From Ceratopteris richardii (Eukaryota > Streptophyta > Polypodiopsida > Polypodiales > Pteridaceae): DNA of 64,000 bases. Position numbers and translations under genes: made by a program. Below the pieces are notes generated by a model. That model searched no databases, was not told the DNA's origin, and saw only the letters and a program-made list of their open reading frames with translations. Positions 46,566 to 59,399 of the stretch are shown here, piece by piece (the first letter of the stretch is position 1; every line of letters starts with the position of its first letter). The stretch spans positions 50,673,027-50,737,026 of the forward strand of contig CM035437.1 of the NCBI GenBank assembly GCA_020310875.1, in the 5' to 3' direction.

Positions 46566-47819
46566 TGTGGAGGTGATCGCAATCCGGGTGGATCGGGTCC
46601 GGTCGTGGCACACACAGGGTGTATGAAGCTAATGAATGTTGGATGGTTTAAGGACATGAAAGTGAAATTAATTTTGAGTATGGAGAAGAGAGAGATGTTC
46701 AAATGATTATGGGAATGGGAAAGTAGGAGTGCAAGTTAGATTTATGAACATGAATGATAAGAATGAAAGAGAACCATACACACGAATCAAATTTGGAAGG
46801 AAGAATGGTCCATTGAAGGAGCTTCTTAAACACTTCCTAATTCTAATCCATATGCATAGTCTTCTTTGGATGATATGTACGCATGACATTAATAGATGGA
46901 ATCCTTACACATAAACCAGTTTCGAAAGGAAGAATGGTCCAATAATATTGGAGCTTCTTATACACTTTCAGAAACTAATCAATATGTATGGGTATGTATG
47001 GATTATATGCATGCAAGTGAATTATGATGATAGAGATTACTCACAAGCTCAAAGAAACATCCTTACTAGTTCAACACAATACTGCGGAGCCTTCTCACAC
47101 ATAGAAGAAATAGAAGACATGTAAAAATACTTAAGAGATTGAGAGAGGAGACAAGAGACAAGTGACAAGTGACATGAATTAAAAGGATTGGAATTAAGAT
47201 ACATGTATAAGATCGTCGTGGTACGTCAAGCTAGGCAGTCTACTGATCAAAGGTGGTTCCGACCCTCAAACCATAACAGTTCAACCGAATGTCACACGTA
47301 AGAAGGTGAGTTCCACTCCAGTGACCCTATGTATGTCTAGGCTCGTAACGTCTAACTAAAGAAGTCTAAGACTCATTAAAATCAGCTCTAACTCACTCAC
47401 ACACTCCACCAAGGGTGAGTGAAGATAGAGATGCTGGTTTCAAGAGGCTATCCTAGATTGGAGTTCTAACTTAAATTTGAAACTAGGTACTATACTCATA
47501 CTAGCTCACCTTGGATCCTCACTCGCTCAATCGAGGGTGATCGTCTCAAGGAAACCGTAAGCTAGCATGAGCCCTATGGATGCCTAACAATGATGCTCTA
47601 GGAGTTTGGAGGGGGTTTTATATAGTTTTTTGAATGAATTTGGGCCATTGGATCTAGAGAAATCAACTCTCAACTCTAGGATCACTACTTTCGATTACAA
47701 CCATTTGATTAATCAAATCAATGGCTTGGAATTGTTCTTTCTATCAAATCTAGTGTAAAGGAGTGAAATTTAGGCGCCCTCATTCTCCACCATTGGATCT
47801 GGGGATGATCTAGACCGTC
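46566..47819 (-). repeat. 5' LTR of gypsy B (right copy, probably truncated outside)
   Basis: Matches the left LTR over about 1.25 kb with roughly twenty scattered mismatches and a few short indels by eye, which suggests a fairly recent insertion. It stops at GACCGTC, where gypsy A coding sequence (QKSFQELK) resumes in frame, while the left copy continues past the same point. A deletion therefore appears to have removed the outer ~0.9 kb of this LTR. Confidence 0.75.
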
Positions 47820-49574
47820 AAAAGAGTTTTCAAGAACTTAAACTTGCTTTAGCATCGGCCCCGGTTCTACAGATCATAGATCCGAACAAGCCTTTCCAAT
47901 TAGAGACAGATGCCAGTTCATCTGCAGTAGAGCAGTACTAAGCCAAGATGGTCGACCAATAGCTTTTGAGAGAAGAAAGCTAAGTCCTGCTCAGCAAAAC
48001 TACTCTACCTATGAGCGAGAGATGTTCGCTATTATAAATGCTCTAAAGAAATGGCGCCATTACTTGTACGGATCAAAGTTGACCATAGTCTTTGATCAAG
48101 AGAGCGTTAAGTGGTTTGCAAACCAACCTGATCTTAGAGGTAGAAAAGCTAGATGGGCCGAACAGTTGCAAGAGTTCGATTATGAACTCAAGTACAGAAA
48201 AGGAAAGTTCAATGCAGTGGCATACGCCTTAAGTCGGATGCCTATGTTGAACAATCTAAGTTTTGTACAAATTCAAAGTGAATTTATTTCAACTTTGAAA
48301 GGAAGCTGCAAAGAGGATCCAAGCTTTAGTCAAGCATGGAAAGTAGCTGAACAAGCTAAACAAAATGAAGCAAGTACTTCTGAGACAAAGTTTAAACACT
48401 ATTCTCTCCAAGATGATTATTTGCTTTATAAAGGTAAGGTTTGTGTCCCAAGTATAATGGACATACGAAATCAAGTACTTTTCGAATGCCATGATGCTCC
48501 AAGTGCAAGACATCTTGGTATTAACCGAACCTATGAATTAGTGAAAATACATTTTCATTGGCCTAGTTTGCATCGAGACGTGCAAAACCATGTGTCCAAG
48601 TGCCATAAATGCCAAGTAAATAAGTTTGAACGACTTAAAGTTGGAGGATTGTTGCATCCTTTGGAAATTCCTAAAGGAAAGTGGGAAAGCATTTCCATGG
48701 ATTTCATTTCTGAATTACCCCGCACTCAGAAGGGCTTTGATTCAGTCTGGGTTGTAGTTGATCGATTAACTAAACTTGCTCAGTTTATTCCAGTCAAGAC
48801 TACTTATAAGACTCCAAAACTTGCAAAAATATTTGTAAATCAACTTTATAGACTCTATGGTCTTCCAGTAGACATAGTTTCTGATAGAGATGCTCAATTT
48901 ACAAGTATTTTTTGGCGAGCAGTCTTTAGTAGACTTGAAACTAAACTAAGTTTAAGTACAGTTGAACATCCCCAGACGGATGGACAGACAGAGAAAGTCA
49001 ATCAAATCTTGGAAGACATACTCAGAGCTTATGTTACTTCCAAACAGACTGATTGGGAAGATTATCTTCCTTTAGTTGAGTTTGCCTATAATAGTGCCAA
49101 GAATTCATCAACTGAATTTAGCCCATTCATGTTGATGTATGGTTTCCAACCTAGGTCTCCTTATGCTGTGGGACTTAAAAATGAACGAGTTCAAGCAGCT
49201 CAAGAGTTCCTTCAAGACATGAACTTTAAACTTAAGTTAGCTAAAGAAAACTTAAAGAAAGCTCAAGTTCGTGCAAAGGCTTATGCCGATCGAAGCGAAG
49301 AGATGTTACTTTTTAGGTTGACGATCAAGTTTATCTTCGTATTCCTGAAAGATCGGAAAAGTTCAAGACTGGTCAATGCGCCAAGTTGTCGCCTAGATAT
49401 TGCGGTCCTTTTCCAATTACCAAGAAAGTTGGTTTGTGGGCTTATGAATTACAACTTCCAAATGATAGTTGGATTCATCCAGTGTTTCATGTTAGTCGAC
49501 TTAGGAAGAGTCTGACAGATTCAGATAATCTAGGCGGACAACAGGTCATACTTCCTATTCTAGTAAATGAAACA
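47820..49574 (+). pseudogene. Gypsy retrotransposon A, right part: RNase H-integrase
   Basis: Resumes the interrupted element at QKSFQELKLALASAPVL, with a frameshift near 47930. A 497-codon frame (48022-49515) carries the rest. The last RNase H Asp is replaced (FNAVAYALSR, normally VADALSR). The integrase zinc finger is His157/His164/Cys194/Cys197 and the catalytic triad Asp227 (MDFISELP), Asp288 (SDRDAQF), Glu324 is complete with the usual 35-residue last spacing. A frameshift near 49310 moves the C-terminal part (LSPRYCGPFPITKKVG, HPVFHVSRLRKSL) into another phase. The element ends at LVNETDTYI against a microsatellite, so any chromodomain, the polypurine tract and the 3' LTR are lost. Confidence 0.88.
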
Positions 49575-50315
49575 GACACATATATATAGATACACACGTA
49601 TATACACACATAGACACACACATACACACATAGACACACACACATACACATAAACATACACATACACACACATACACACACACATACACATGCATACAAA
49701 CACATATATATAGATACACACACATACATGCATATGCATACATACATGGTTACATGCATACACACATACACATACACACATAGACACACACACATACACA
49801 CACATATATGCATACACACACATAGAGAGACATACACACACATACACATACATGCATACATAATGCATATATATATATATGCATACATACATACTTACAT
49901 GCATACACACACATATGCATACATAATGCACATGCATATGCATAGACACATGCATACACATACACACAGATAGACACATACACACACATGGAAACATACA
50001 CACACATACACACAAATATGCATACATAATGCACATGCATATGCATAGATAGATGCATACACATACACACACATAGACACATACATACACATAGACACAT
50101 ACATACACACACATATATACACAGATGTACACACACACACATAGACACACACACACTCATACACACACATACACACACACATAGACACATACACACATAA
50201 TGCATATGCATACATACATAATTACATGCATACACACACATACACACACATACACACACATACATACATATGCATACATAATTCACATGCATATGCATAC
50301 ATACATGCTTACATG

Positions 50316-50362
<47 letters not shown>

Positions 50363-50580
50363 GCATACACACGCACGTAAAGAGACATACACATACATGC
50401 ATACATATGCACATACACACACATATGCACATACAGAGATACACACACATATATACACACACATATATACACACACACACACATACACACATACAAACTT
50501 ACACACACGGAGATACACACACACATATATAAACAAACACATAGACACATATAGACTTACACACACACATCCACACACAT
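49575..50580. repeat. (CACATA/TATACA)n microsatellite domain, left part
   Basis: About 1 kb of mixed CA, CATA and TGCATA repeats. It was continuous with the similar sequence at 57095-57470 before the copia element inserted. All Cys/Val/Tyr- or His/Thr-rich frames across it are composition artefacts. Confidence 0.95.
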
Positions 50581-50585
50581 TTACA
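50581..50585 (+). repeat. Target-site duplication TTACA, left
   Basis: TTACA directly before the left LTR, repeated at 57095-57099 directly after the right LTR. Five bases is the usual length for copia integrases. Confidence 0.9.
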
Positions 50586-51591
50586 TGATGGGGAAAGTAT
50601 CTCAACCCCTAAGCAACGACGAAGCGTGAATGACCTCCACAGGTATCCTTCTTTGACCTCTGCACACCAAAAATGCTCTTACTCAGAGCATATGCAGAGA
50701 ACTCCAGTGAGCTTTTGTAGACCTGTAGTAGACACCAAGATCTTTCCAACAAACCAAATTTCACTTCAAATGGATGCCTACACAAGGAGAAACAATGTCT
50801 ACAACATGAGCTAGTTGAATGCTCACAACTGCCAATCAAGCAGATACCTCACTTCACTCCAGCAAGCTTTTCTTAGATATTATACAGAGAATGAATATCA
50901 AACTTTGGTCAACTTTAGAGGACTCTAATAGCTACCCAATGACACAAAAATCATAGCAAATGGATACATAGAGAAGGAGAACCAGCCCTTACAACAGAGA
51001 GCAAAATATTTCAAACAGAGCCTACACACTAAGAGAGATATCAATCACACAACTTCACTAAAATGAATGTTGCTCCCAGATTACTCAGAGAATAATCCAG
51101 AAAATTTGTGAGCATAAAATAGACTCTAATAGCTATCCAATGAGACAAGAATTACATCAAATGGATACAATATGAGGGAGAACCAATGCTAACAACTCAG
51201 GGGTAGAGAGTTGCAACACTGCCTGCGCACACACATAGATATGCCTACTAAAAGAAAACAAACAAGCAAGCAAGGGGCTAGCTTAAGCAAGGGGCTTGCT
51301 TATCACAACTCCAGCACTTAGTGCTCACTTTACATGAGCTAAAACTCCAAGAAGATGGCCCAAAAGAAGTCGGGATACATGCTCCTTTTATAGTGAGAAG
51401 TGTGCCCCTAAAATCTAGGAACTACCTTTCCAAATCAGCCTCCTAACTTGGAGGAATTAGTTGAGATGACTTGGGGAGTGGTTGAGTGACTTTTCTTGAT
51501 GGAATCTCGTGGCTTTTGACTTCCTTTGATTGCTCCACATGTCCATAAAAGATTCCCCACGAATTTGTAGCTTGAAGCTTGAATTTTAACA
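50586..51591 (-). repeat. 3' LTR of copia element (left copy)
   Basis: Runs from TGATGGGG to TTTTAACA on the plus strand; in the element's direction it opens TGTTAAAA and closes CCCCATCA. It ends next to the polypurine tract. Same length as the right copy. Confidence 0.95.
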
Positions 51592-51600
51592 CTCCCCCTC
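51592..51600 (-). other. Polypurine tract of copia element
   Basis: Minus strand GAGGGGGAG directly adjoining the 3' LTR, at the standard position for priming plus-strand DNA. Confidence 0.9.
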
Positions 51601-51736
51601 AAGCTTCAATTCTTCGTCCTCATCCAAGCTCCTTCATGTTGATGCATTGCTTGAATTTTGAAATCTTCATCCCATCCAAAGCCTTTGTAAACATGTCGGC
51701 AACTTGGTCCTTGGTACCAATATGATGTACTGAAAC

Positions 51737-54700
51737 TTACTTCGATATCACCTTTTCCCTTATGAAGTGATAGTGCACTTCAATATGCTTGGTTCTAGCA
51801 TGATAGACAGGATTCGATGCTAGATGAATGCTACTCATATTGTCACAAAAAATTGGATATGTGTCAACCTGCAAATTAAGCTCCATAAATAACTTCTTAA
51901 TCCACATTAGCTCACATGTGACTTGAGCCAAAGCTCTATCCTCAGCCTCGGTGGAAGATAATGCCACCGTAGGTTGCTTCTTTGAAATCCATGAGATGAT
52001 CTTGCTACCTAGCATGACTAGGTAACCACTTGTACTTCTTCTATCCTCCTTCGAACCGGCCCAATCGACATCAGAATAAGCTTTGACCTGCATATCATCA
52101 TCAAATGAATAGAACAATCCTTCATTTATAGTGGCCTTGAGATATCGTAACATTCTTCTTGCAGCTTGCAAGTGTGTAGTCCTTGGACTATGCATAAATT
52201 GTGATAACACTCCAACTCCATATGCTATGTCGGGCCTAGTTATTGTGGCATAATTGAAAGATCCTACAATAGATCGATACAAGGTTACATCCTCTAATGG
52301 CTCTCCATCACAGCTTTACATTAACTTCCATGGGATTTGAAATAGGCTTGCAATGTAGCATCCCAAACCTCTCAAGTAGGTCTAGAATATACTTCCTTTG
52401 TATGAGCATAATACCTTCTTCTTTGTATACAACTTCAATGCCAAGAAAATACCTAAGATCTCCAAGATCAAAGATCCTAAACTCGTTTCCAAGCTTTGCC
52501 TTGATCTCCTCAATGCCCTTTGTATCATTACCTGTAATGATAAGATCATCTACATACACGCACATGTAGACTACAAGTTCTCCTCTTTGTTTGATGAAGA
52601 GAGATGGATCCGCCTTGCATTGATTGTAACCACATTTGATCAAATAGTCCACCAATCTTTGGTTCCAAGCCCTTGGAGCTTGCTTTAGGCCATAAAGTGC
52701 CTTCTTCAACCTACAAACATGATGTGGAAACTCTTTATGAACAAAACCTAGTGGTTGCTCCATGTATACCTCTTCTTCCAAGTCTCCATTGAGAAAGGCA
52801 TTCTTGATATCCAATTGGAAAAGCTTCCATCCTTTGCTAGCAGCCATTGCAATGAGTGTCCTAATGGTGCTCATCTTTGCCACGGGGCTGAATGTCTCTT
52901 CAAAGTCCACTCCATATGTTTGTGCAAAACCCTTGGCCACCAATCTTGCTTTGAACCTAGAAATAGATCCATCTGAATTCCTCTTTACTTTATACACCCA
53001 CTTATTACCTATTACCTTCATGTTATCCTTCTTGGGCACTAGAGTCCATGTTTGATTCTCCTCAAGTGCGTCGATCTCTTCTTGCATTGCCTCTTTCCAT
53101 TCGGTGTACCTGCTTGCATCTTCATAGCAATCGGGCTCATGATCTTCTACTACTTTGTTCATATATGCATAATGAGTTGCCATGTATGAATCATAAGTAA
53201 ACCTTTGAGTTGGATACTTAACTCTAGAAGACTTCCTTTCTTCACCTTTTGGAGGAATAAACCTCCTTTGCCTTGGGAACTTGATCTCTTTCTTTGACAT
53301 GGCTTCTTTCTCCATCATGTGTCCTTCATCTTCAACTTCATTACCTTCTTCATCCAACTCCACCAATGTTGCTTTGCCTTTGTTGATTGATTGTGCTTCA
53401 TAGCTTGATGAAGATCTCCCCCTCCATGGTGAGTTCATGCTTGAACTATCTTCATTGATGGAACACCTTGGGCCGCTTAGCTCTAGGTCGATTTGTTCTT
53501 CATCATGTCCATGCTTTTCTTCTTCATAGTCCTGCATACAATCATACTTCTTATACCAAGGGAGTAGCTCATCAAATGCTACATCCCTTGATATCCTCAA
53601 GTCCTTTGTGTTTGGGTTGAAGCACCTGTAACCTTTATGATCATTTGAATATCCTAGAAACACACACTTTTCTGCCTTTGGTTGTAGCTTGTGCCTCAAT
53701 TCACTTGGCACATGTACATAACAAGTACATCCAAATATCTTCAAGTGGGAAAGATCAGGTTTCTTACCATAATAGGCTTGATATGGTGTCAAGCCATGGA
53801 TCCCTGAGGTAGGAGCCCTATTCATAAGATACACGGCGGTATTTGCTGCATCACTCCAAAACATGTTAGGTACATTCATCTCATTAAGCATTGCTCTAGC
53901 GATCTCGGCAATGTATCTATTTTTTCTCTCTGCTACTCCATTTTGTTGGGGGGTGTACCTGCATGTTACTTGCCTCTTGATGCCTTGATCCATTAAAAAA
54001 TCAGAAAACTCATTGGAGAAATATTCTCCCCCTCCATCGGACCTTAGCTTCTTAATATATGTACCTGTTTCCTTCTCTACCATTGCCTTGAATGCTTTGA
54101 AACATGTAAACACATCTGATTTGTTTTTGATGAAATAAACCCAAACCATCCTTGTGCAATCATCTATAAAAGTGACAAAGTACTTGTTACCTCCAATGGA
54201 TTGCTCTTTGGTTGGCCCCCACACATCTGTATGTATCAACTCCAATGGATGTTGGCTTATGTAGCCACTCTTCTTGAATGGAAGTCTCGCTTGCTTCCCT
54301 AGTTGACAAGATTCACATAAATGCTTCATACCTTGTCCTTGGAAGTTGGGAAGACCTTCAACCAGCCTCTTGAATTGCATTTCCTTCATTCTTTGTATGT
54401 TGATGTGACTTATCCTCTTGTGCCACAAGTCCAACTCCGAAATCCTCTTGTTTCCATTTGTGAAGTAGACATGTTGAGTGGAATGAGAATTTACCTCCAA
54501 AGTGAAGAGTCTCCCTTGCTTCTTTCCTCTTGCTATGACCTTGTAACCTTGCTTAGGGTTCTCCACAAAGCATCCACCTTTGTTGAACTTTACTTGATAG
54601 CCTCTTTCAACCATTTGCCCAACGGACACCAAGTTCTTTGTGATAGTAGGTACATGCAAGACATCCTTGAGACATCTTCCTTCCTCCTTGTCATCCAAAG

Positions 54701-55826
54701 CTACATCTCCAACATGGGAGATCTCATGGGCTGTATCATCACCTATTTCTACATGTCCTTTACCTTTGGGAACATGTAGATTAGTAAACCAAGAAGCATT
54801 GCAACTCATATGGTTGCTACATCCACTATCAATATACCAAGTGTTATCTACTTTGCTTGAATTCCCATTCATGTGCATCATCAAGAGATTGTCATTTTCT
54901 GAACTTGTAGAAGCATAATTACCTTGGCCTTTGTATGAAGAACCTTGATTATAGCTCCTTTGGTTTCCTCCTTGGTAGCAATCTCTAGCATAGTGGCCAA
55001 ACTTGCCACATATGTAACATCCTTCACCATCTTGATTCCTGTTTTGTTGATGTCGTCCTCCTCTTGTTCTTCCTCTCCCTCTTTGTGATGAGGTGCCTTG
55101 GTCATGTCCTTGATTGCTTGAGTGGCCTTGCCTTCCTCCAAACCTTCCTTTGCCCCTTCCTTGTCCTCGTCTTCCTTTGCCCCTTTGATTACCTGCATAG
55201 AAAACTTGTGCATCCTTGCTTTTAGTTGAACTTCCACCTATGTTCATTTCTTCGGTGACCATGAGAGCAACCAATTGCTCAAAATCGAGAAGATTATCCC
55301 TTACATATACTGAAGTGGTAAAGGGTTTCCACTTCTCATCATCTCTCAAACCATTGAGAGTATAAGCCACAAGATCGTCATCGTCTACGTGGCTTCCAAT
55401 GGATCCCAATGCATCTGATAACTCCTTGACCTTAAGTATGTAGTCATTTATGCTACTCCCTGAGCTCTTCCTAAGGTTGTTGAGCTCATTCTTGAGTTGG
55501 ATCTTCCTTGCTTTGGTGCTTGTTGAATAAAGCCTTTCAAGTGTCTCTCATACCTTCATGCTTGAATCCAAGTCTTGGATATGGCCGATCATGCTATTGC
55601 TAATGTGTTGGGAAAGGATAAAGATAACCCTCTTGTCTCTTTCATTCCATTCCCTAAAGGCCCTTCTCTGATCATTGGTTGGATTCTCATCCAACCTAGG
55701 TCTTGGTTCACTTCCACTAATCAACCCCCAAAGGCCCTTGCCCATAAGATAGTTGGAGACCCTAAATCTCCATGGTTGATAGTTCCCTTTGTCTAGCTTT
55801 TCAATTTGAGTGTTGAAGTCTCCCAT
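51737..55826 (-). pseudogene. Copia gag-pol polyprotein with one nonsense codon and one frameshift
   Basis: A single gag-pol gene. The start ATG at 55826 opens MGDFNTQIEKLDKGNY. A TGA at 55548-55550 replaces an expected Trp (MKV-stop-ETLERLY). The frame then continues to 52308, shifts once at about 52283-52312, and ends at 51737. Numbered from 55409: zinc knuckle CYICGKFGHYARDC 131-144; protease Asp194-Ser-Gly; gag-pre-integrase LDLWHKRISH near 327; integrase triad Asp395, Asp458, Glu494 (QQNGVAERK); RT YVDD 952-955. After the shift: SIVGSFNYAT, RNase H KAYSDVDWAG, ALSSTEAE and HARTKHIEVHYHFIREK. All catalytic residues remain, so the two lesions are recent. Confidence 0.95.
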
Positions 55827-56075
55827 ATCTAGTCTTTGATACTTGACCTAGCCCTTGGATAATGCTCCAATGTGTGTAAAATGAAAATGAGGCTCTGAGG
55901 TTACCTCAATCCAAAGCTTTCGTTAGATGGACACCTTGTGCTCTTTGAAACTTTGAGTAGAATAGCTCCCCCTTGATGTGAGCTACCTCCAAGAAGCTTT
56001 TGTTGATGCAAATCTTCAACCACCAACTCCAAGAGGTCTTCGTGCTTGTATGTGATGCCTCCAAGATGCCCAAAT

Positions 56076-56087
56076 GCTCTGATACCA
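56076..56087 (-). other. Primer-binding site (initiator Met tRNA)
   Basis: Minus strand TGGTATCAGAGC, complementary to the 3' end of plant initiator methionine tRNA, one base inside the 5' LTR. It also fixes the orientation of the element. Confidence 0.95.
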
Positions 56088-56088
56088 C

Positions 56089-57094
56089 TGATGGGGAAAG
56101 TATATCAACCCCTAAGCAACGACGAAGCGTGAATGACCTCCACAGGTATCCTTCTTTGACCTCTGCACACCAAAAATGCTCTTACTCAGAGCATATGCAG
56201 AGAACTCCAGTGAGCTTTTGTAGACCTGCAATAAACACCAAGAGCTTTCCAACAAACCAAATTTCACTTCAAATGGATGCCTACACAAGGAGAAACAATG
56301 TCTACAACATGAGCTAGTTGAATGCTCACAACTGCCAATCAAGCAGATACCTCACTTCACTCCAGCAAGCTTTTCTTAGAGATTATACAGAGAATGAATA
56401 TCAAACTTTGGTCAACTTTAGAGGACTCTAATAGCTACCCAATGACACCAAAATCATAGCAAATGAATACATAGAGAAGGAGAACCAGCCCTTACAACAG
56501 AGAGCAAAATATTTCAAACAGAGCCTACACACTAAGAGAGATATCAATCACACAACTTCACTAAAATGAATGTTGCTCCCAGATTACTCAGAGAATAATC
56601 CAGAAAATTTGTGAGCATAAAATAGACTCTAATAGCTATCCAATGAGACAAGAATTACATCAAATGGATACAATATGAGGGAGAACCAATGCTAACAACT
56701 CAGGGGTAGAGAGTTGCAACACTGCCTGCGCACACACATAGATATGCCTACTAAAAGAAAACAAACAAGCAAGCAAGGGGCTAGCTTAAGCAAGGGGCTT
56801 GCTTATCACAACTCCAGCACTTAGTGCTCACTTTACATGAGCTAAAACTCCAAGAAGATGGCCCAAAAGAAGTCGGGATACATGCTCCTTTTATAGTGAG
56901 AAGTGTGCCCCTAAAATCTAGGAACTACCTTTCCAAATCAGCCTCCTAACTTGGAGGAATTAGTTGAGATGACTTGGGGAGTGGTTGAGTGACTTTTCTT
57001 GATGGAATCTCGTGGCTTTTGGCTTCCTTTGATTGCTCCACATGTCCATAAAAGATTCCCCACGAATTTGTAGCTTGAAGCTTGACTTTTAACA
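56089..57094 (-). repeat. 5' LTR of copia element (right copy)
   Basis: Same 1,006-bp sequence as the left copy. Four of the roughly ten differences lie close together near 56226-56244. In the element's direction this LTR holds the promoter. A TATA-like run (TATAAAAGG on the minus strand, near 56887-56895) is a reasonable core promoter. Confidence 0.95.
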
Positions 57095-57470
57095 TTACAC
57101 ACACACATACACATGCATATAGACATATATATACAGATACACACATATATACACACATAGACACACACATATACACACACATAGACACATACACACTTAC
57201 ATAGACACATACACACATCCACACACATTTACACACATACATACACATGCATATACACATATATACAGATACACACGTATATACAAATAGACACACACAC
57301 ACACACATGCACACACATACACACATATATATGCATAGACAGACATATTTGCATACATAATGCACATGCATATGCATACATACATGCTTACATGCATACA
57401 CACTCACATGTACACCTACATACACATATACACACATACATATGTACACGTATATATATTGATTTCTAAC
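57095..57470. repeat. (CACATA)n microsatellite domain, right part, with TTACA target duplication
   Basis: Opens with the second TTACA (57095-57099) and continues as the same mixed CA/TA repeat seen left of the copia element. Confidence 0.93.
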
Positions 57471-57497
57471 CCATTTTGTTTTATATGTATAGGTATT

Positions 57498-58191
57498 ATG
57501 GATCCTAGTAGAGAGAGATGCTAGTAGAGAGAGAAAGGTGAAGCTCATTCTCATAAAAAGTCTTATGAGAGCAAGAGTTCCGCCTGATACTCTAGGGATC
57601 ATCATGCATGAGTACTCAGAGATGCCTGATGATGAGTTGGATTATACAATCCAGATGCTTGCCCAGCGATCAGAGGAGGGCTCTTCTGCGGCTCCACATG
57701 TAAGAAGACAGCTATCTGCTCATAGGTATGTTTTTTTTTTCATAAACTTTTTTAATGATATTATAACACATATTTTTATTTATTTTTATCTATCAGGACA
57801 CCTATACCACCTCCAGATCATGATAGCAGAGCAGAGGTGCCTATGAGGACATGCATAGGCACCTTAGGGTTAGAGTGCGATATAGAGCCAGAGGGGAACA
57901 TTGTGTACATAGGGAATGGATTGGAGTTCAAGATAAGAATGCGGGCATTATGCGACTCTTACCTGCACCTTGTCCACTTATAGTGGAAATAAGTATAAAT
58001 TTTACATATAACTTGAAATAAATATCTTATGTTTTATTTACATGATTTTTTTTTATTTTTGTAGTGAGCATGATGAAAGGGATAAAAAATACGTACTTAG
58101 TTCACTTGAGACAGAGTGGGACAGGATGGTCGCATGAGTGGTGTCTAAAAGAGATGCGGACACTTATGGCTCATCGTCACGATAATGCACG
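57498..58191 (+). pseudogene. Exon-like gene remnant of unknown family, three putative exons
   Basis: Exon 1, from the ATG at 57498, is disturbed by a 16-base tandem repeat (57505-57536, CTAGTAGAGAGAGA...); past it a frame reads KLILIKSLMRARVPPDTLG. A donor AG|GTATGT at 57726 and an acceptor TATCAG at 57796 remove a T-rich 71-base intron and keep the frame open into exon 2 (TPIPPPDHDSRAE, LGLECDIEPEGN), which ends in a TAG at 57981-57983. A third island, 58065-58191, follows TTTTTGTAG and ends at CG|GTATGC; two frames in it are plausible. The gene is not recognised. Its position beside a TNP2 relic suggests a transposon accessory ORF. Confidence 0.45.
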
Positions 58192-58728
<537 letters not shown>

Positions 58729-59399
58729 TTAGATATCTATATATAAATAAATAAATCCTATCTCAAAAATCCTAATTTGAAAACACTAATTTTGATATTA
58801 GGGTTTTAAAACCCCTAATTTCGAAACTCTAATTCAGCCTTTTAGCCATATGATTGAAGTATATGTACACATTGCATCTATTCCTCAGACGTCCTACTAG
58901 AGAGATGTCTCTCCTCCCAACCTTATGCCTCTATATATAGTTACTCAAATCAATGAGGATCATAATATATATAAAGATATATACACATCATGTAGATACA
59001 CATACATAAATATAAACTGGAATATACATTATGCATCAAAGATACATGCCTAAATGCACACATAAATATATATACATGCATACATATTTACATGTACACA
59101 TTTACACATAGACATACATATATACATGTACACATCACATATACATGCCTACATGCACAAATGTATACTTATACATGCATACACAATTATAAACACTTGC
59201 ATATATTACAGGAATACATGAATATTTTACACAAATGCATATGCATATATATACATATGCATACTAACACATGTATACATATATCATACATATGCACACA
59301 CATACATATACATGAAGTACATATATATGCATACTAACACATGTATACATATAATACACATGAATACACACACATATGCATACATACATGATAAAAATT
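58729..59399. other. Gene-free stretch with CATA repeats
   Basis: Begins with short repeats around AACCCTAATTT-like words (58755-58840), resembling the complement of the telomere motif but not arrayed, then becomes CATA/TATACA-rich. I see no gene. Confidence 0.6.

Larger units (their letters stand above)
36676..47819 (-). mobile_element. Nested gypsy retrotransposon B (FIDD type), ~11.1 kb
   Basis: Minus-strand LTR retrotransposon lying inside gypsy A. Terminal sequences 36676-37927 and 46566-47819 are near-identical direct repeats, both opening TGTGGAG on the plus strand. Between them, in minus-strand order, are gag, zinc knuckle, protease, RT, RNase H and integrase. The insertion split gypsy A just after its LVMP motif. 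A deletion on the right side removed part of gypsy A, and probably also the outer part of the right LTR and the right target duplication. Confidence 0.9.
50586..57094 (-). mobile_element. Complete copia (Ty1/copia) retrotransposon, 6,509 bp
   Basis: Has every structural hallmark: 5-bp TTACA target duplication, two 1,006-bp LTRs, a primer-binding site against the 5' LTR, one gag-pol frame and a polypurine tract against the 3' LTR, all in minus orientation. It was inserted into a CA/TA microsatellite. The LTRs differ at about ten positions by eye (~1%), so the insertion is young. Confidence 0.97.

Noticed and set aside
49487-50605. Many open frames rich in Cys/Val/Tyr or His/Thr
   Set aside because: They are translations of a CA/TA microsatellite in several phases and both strands, with no real protein composition.
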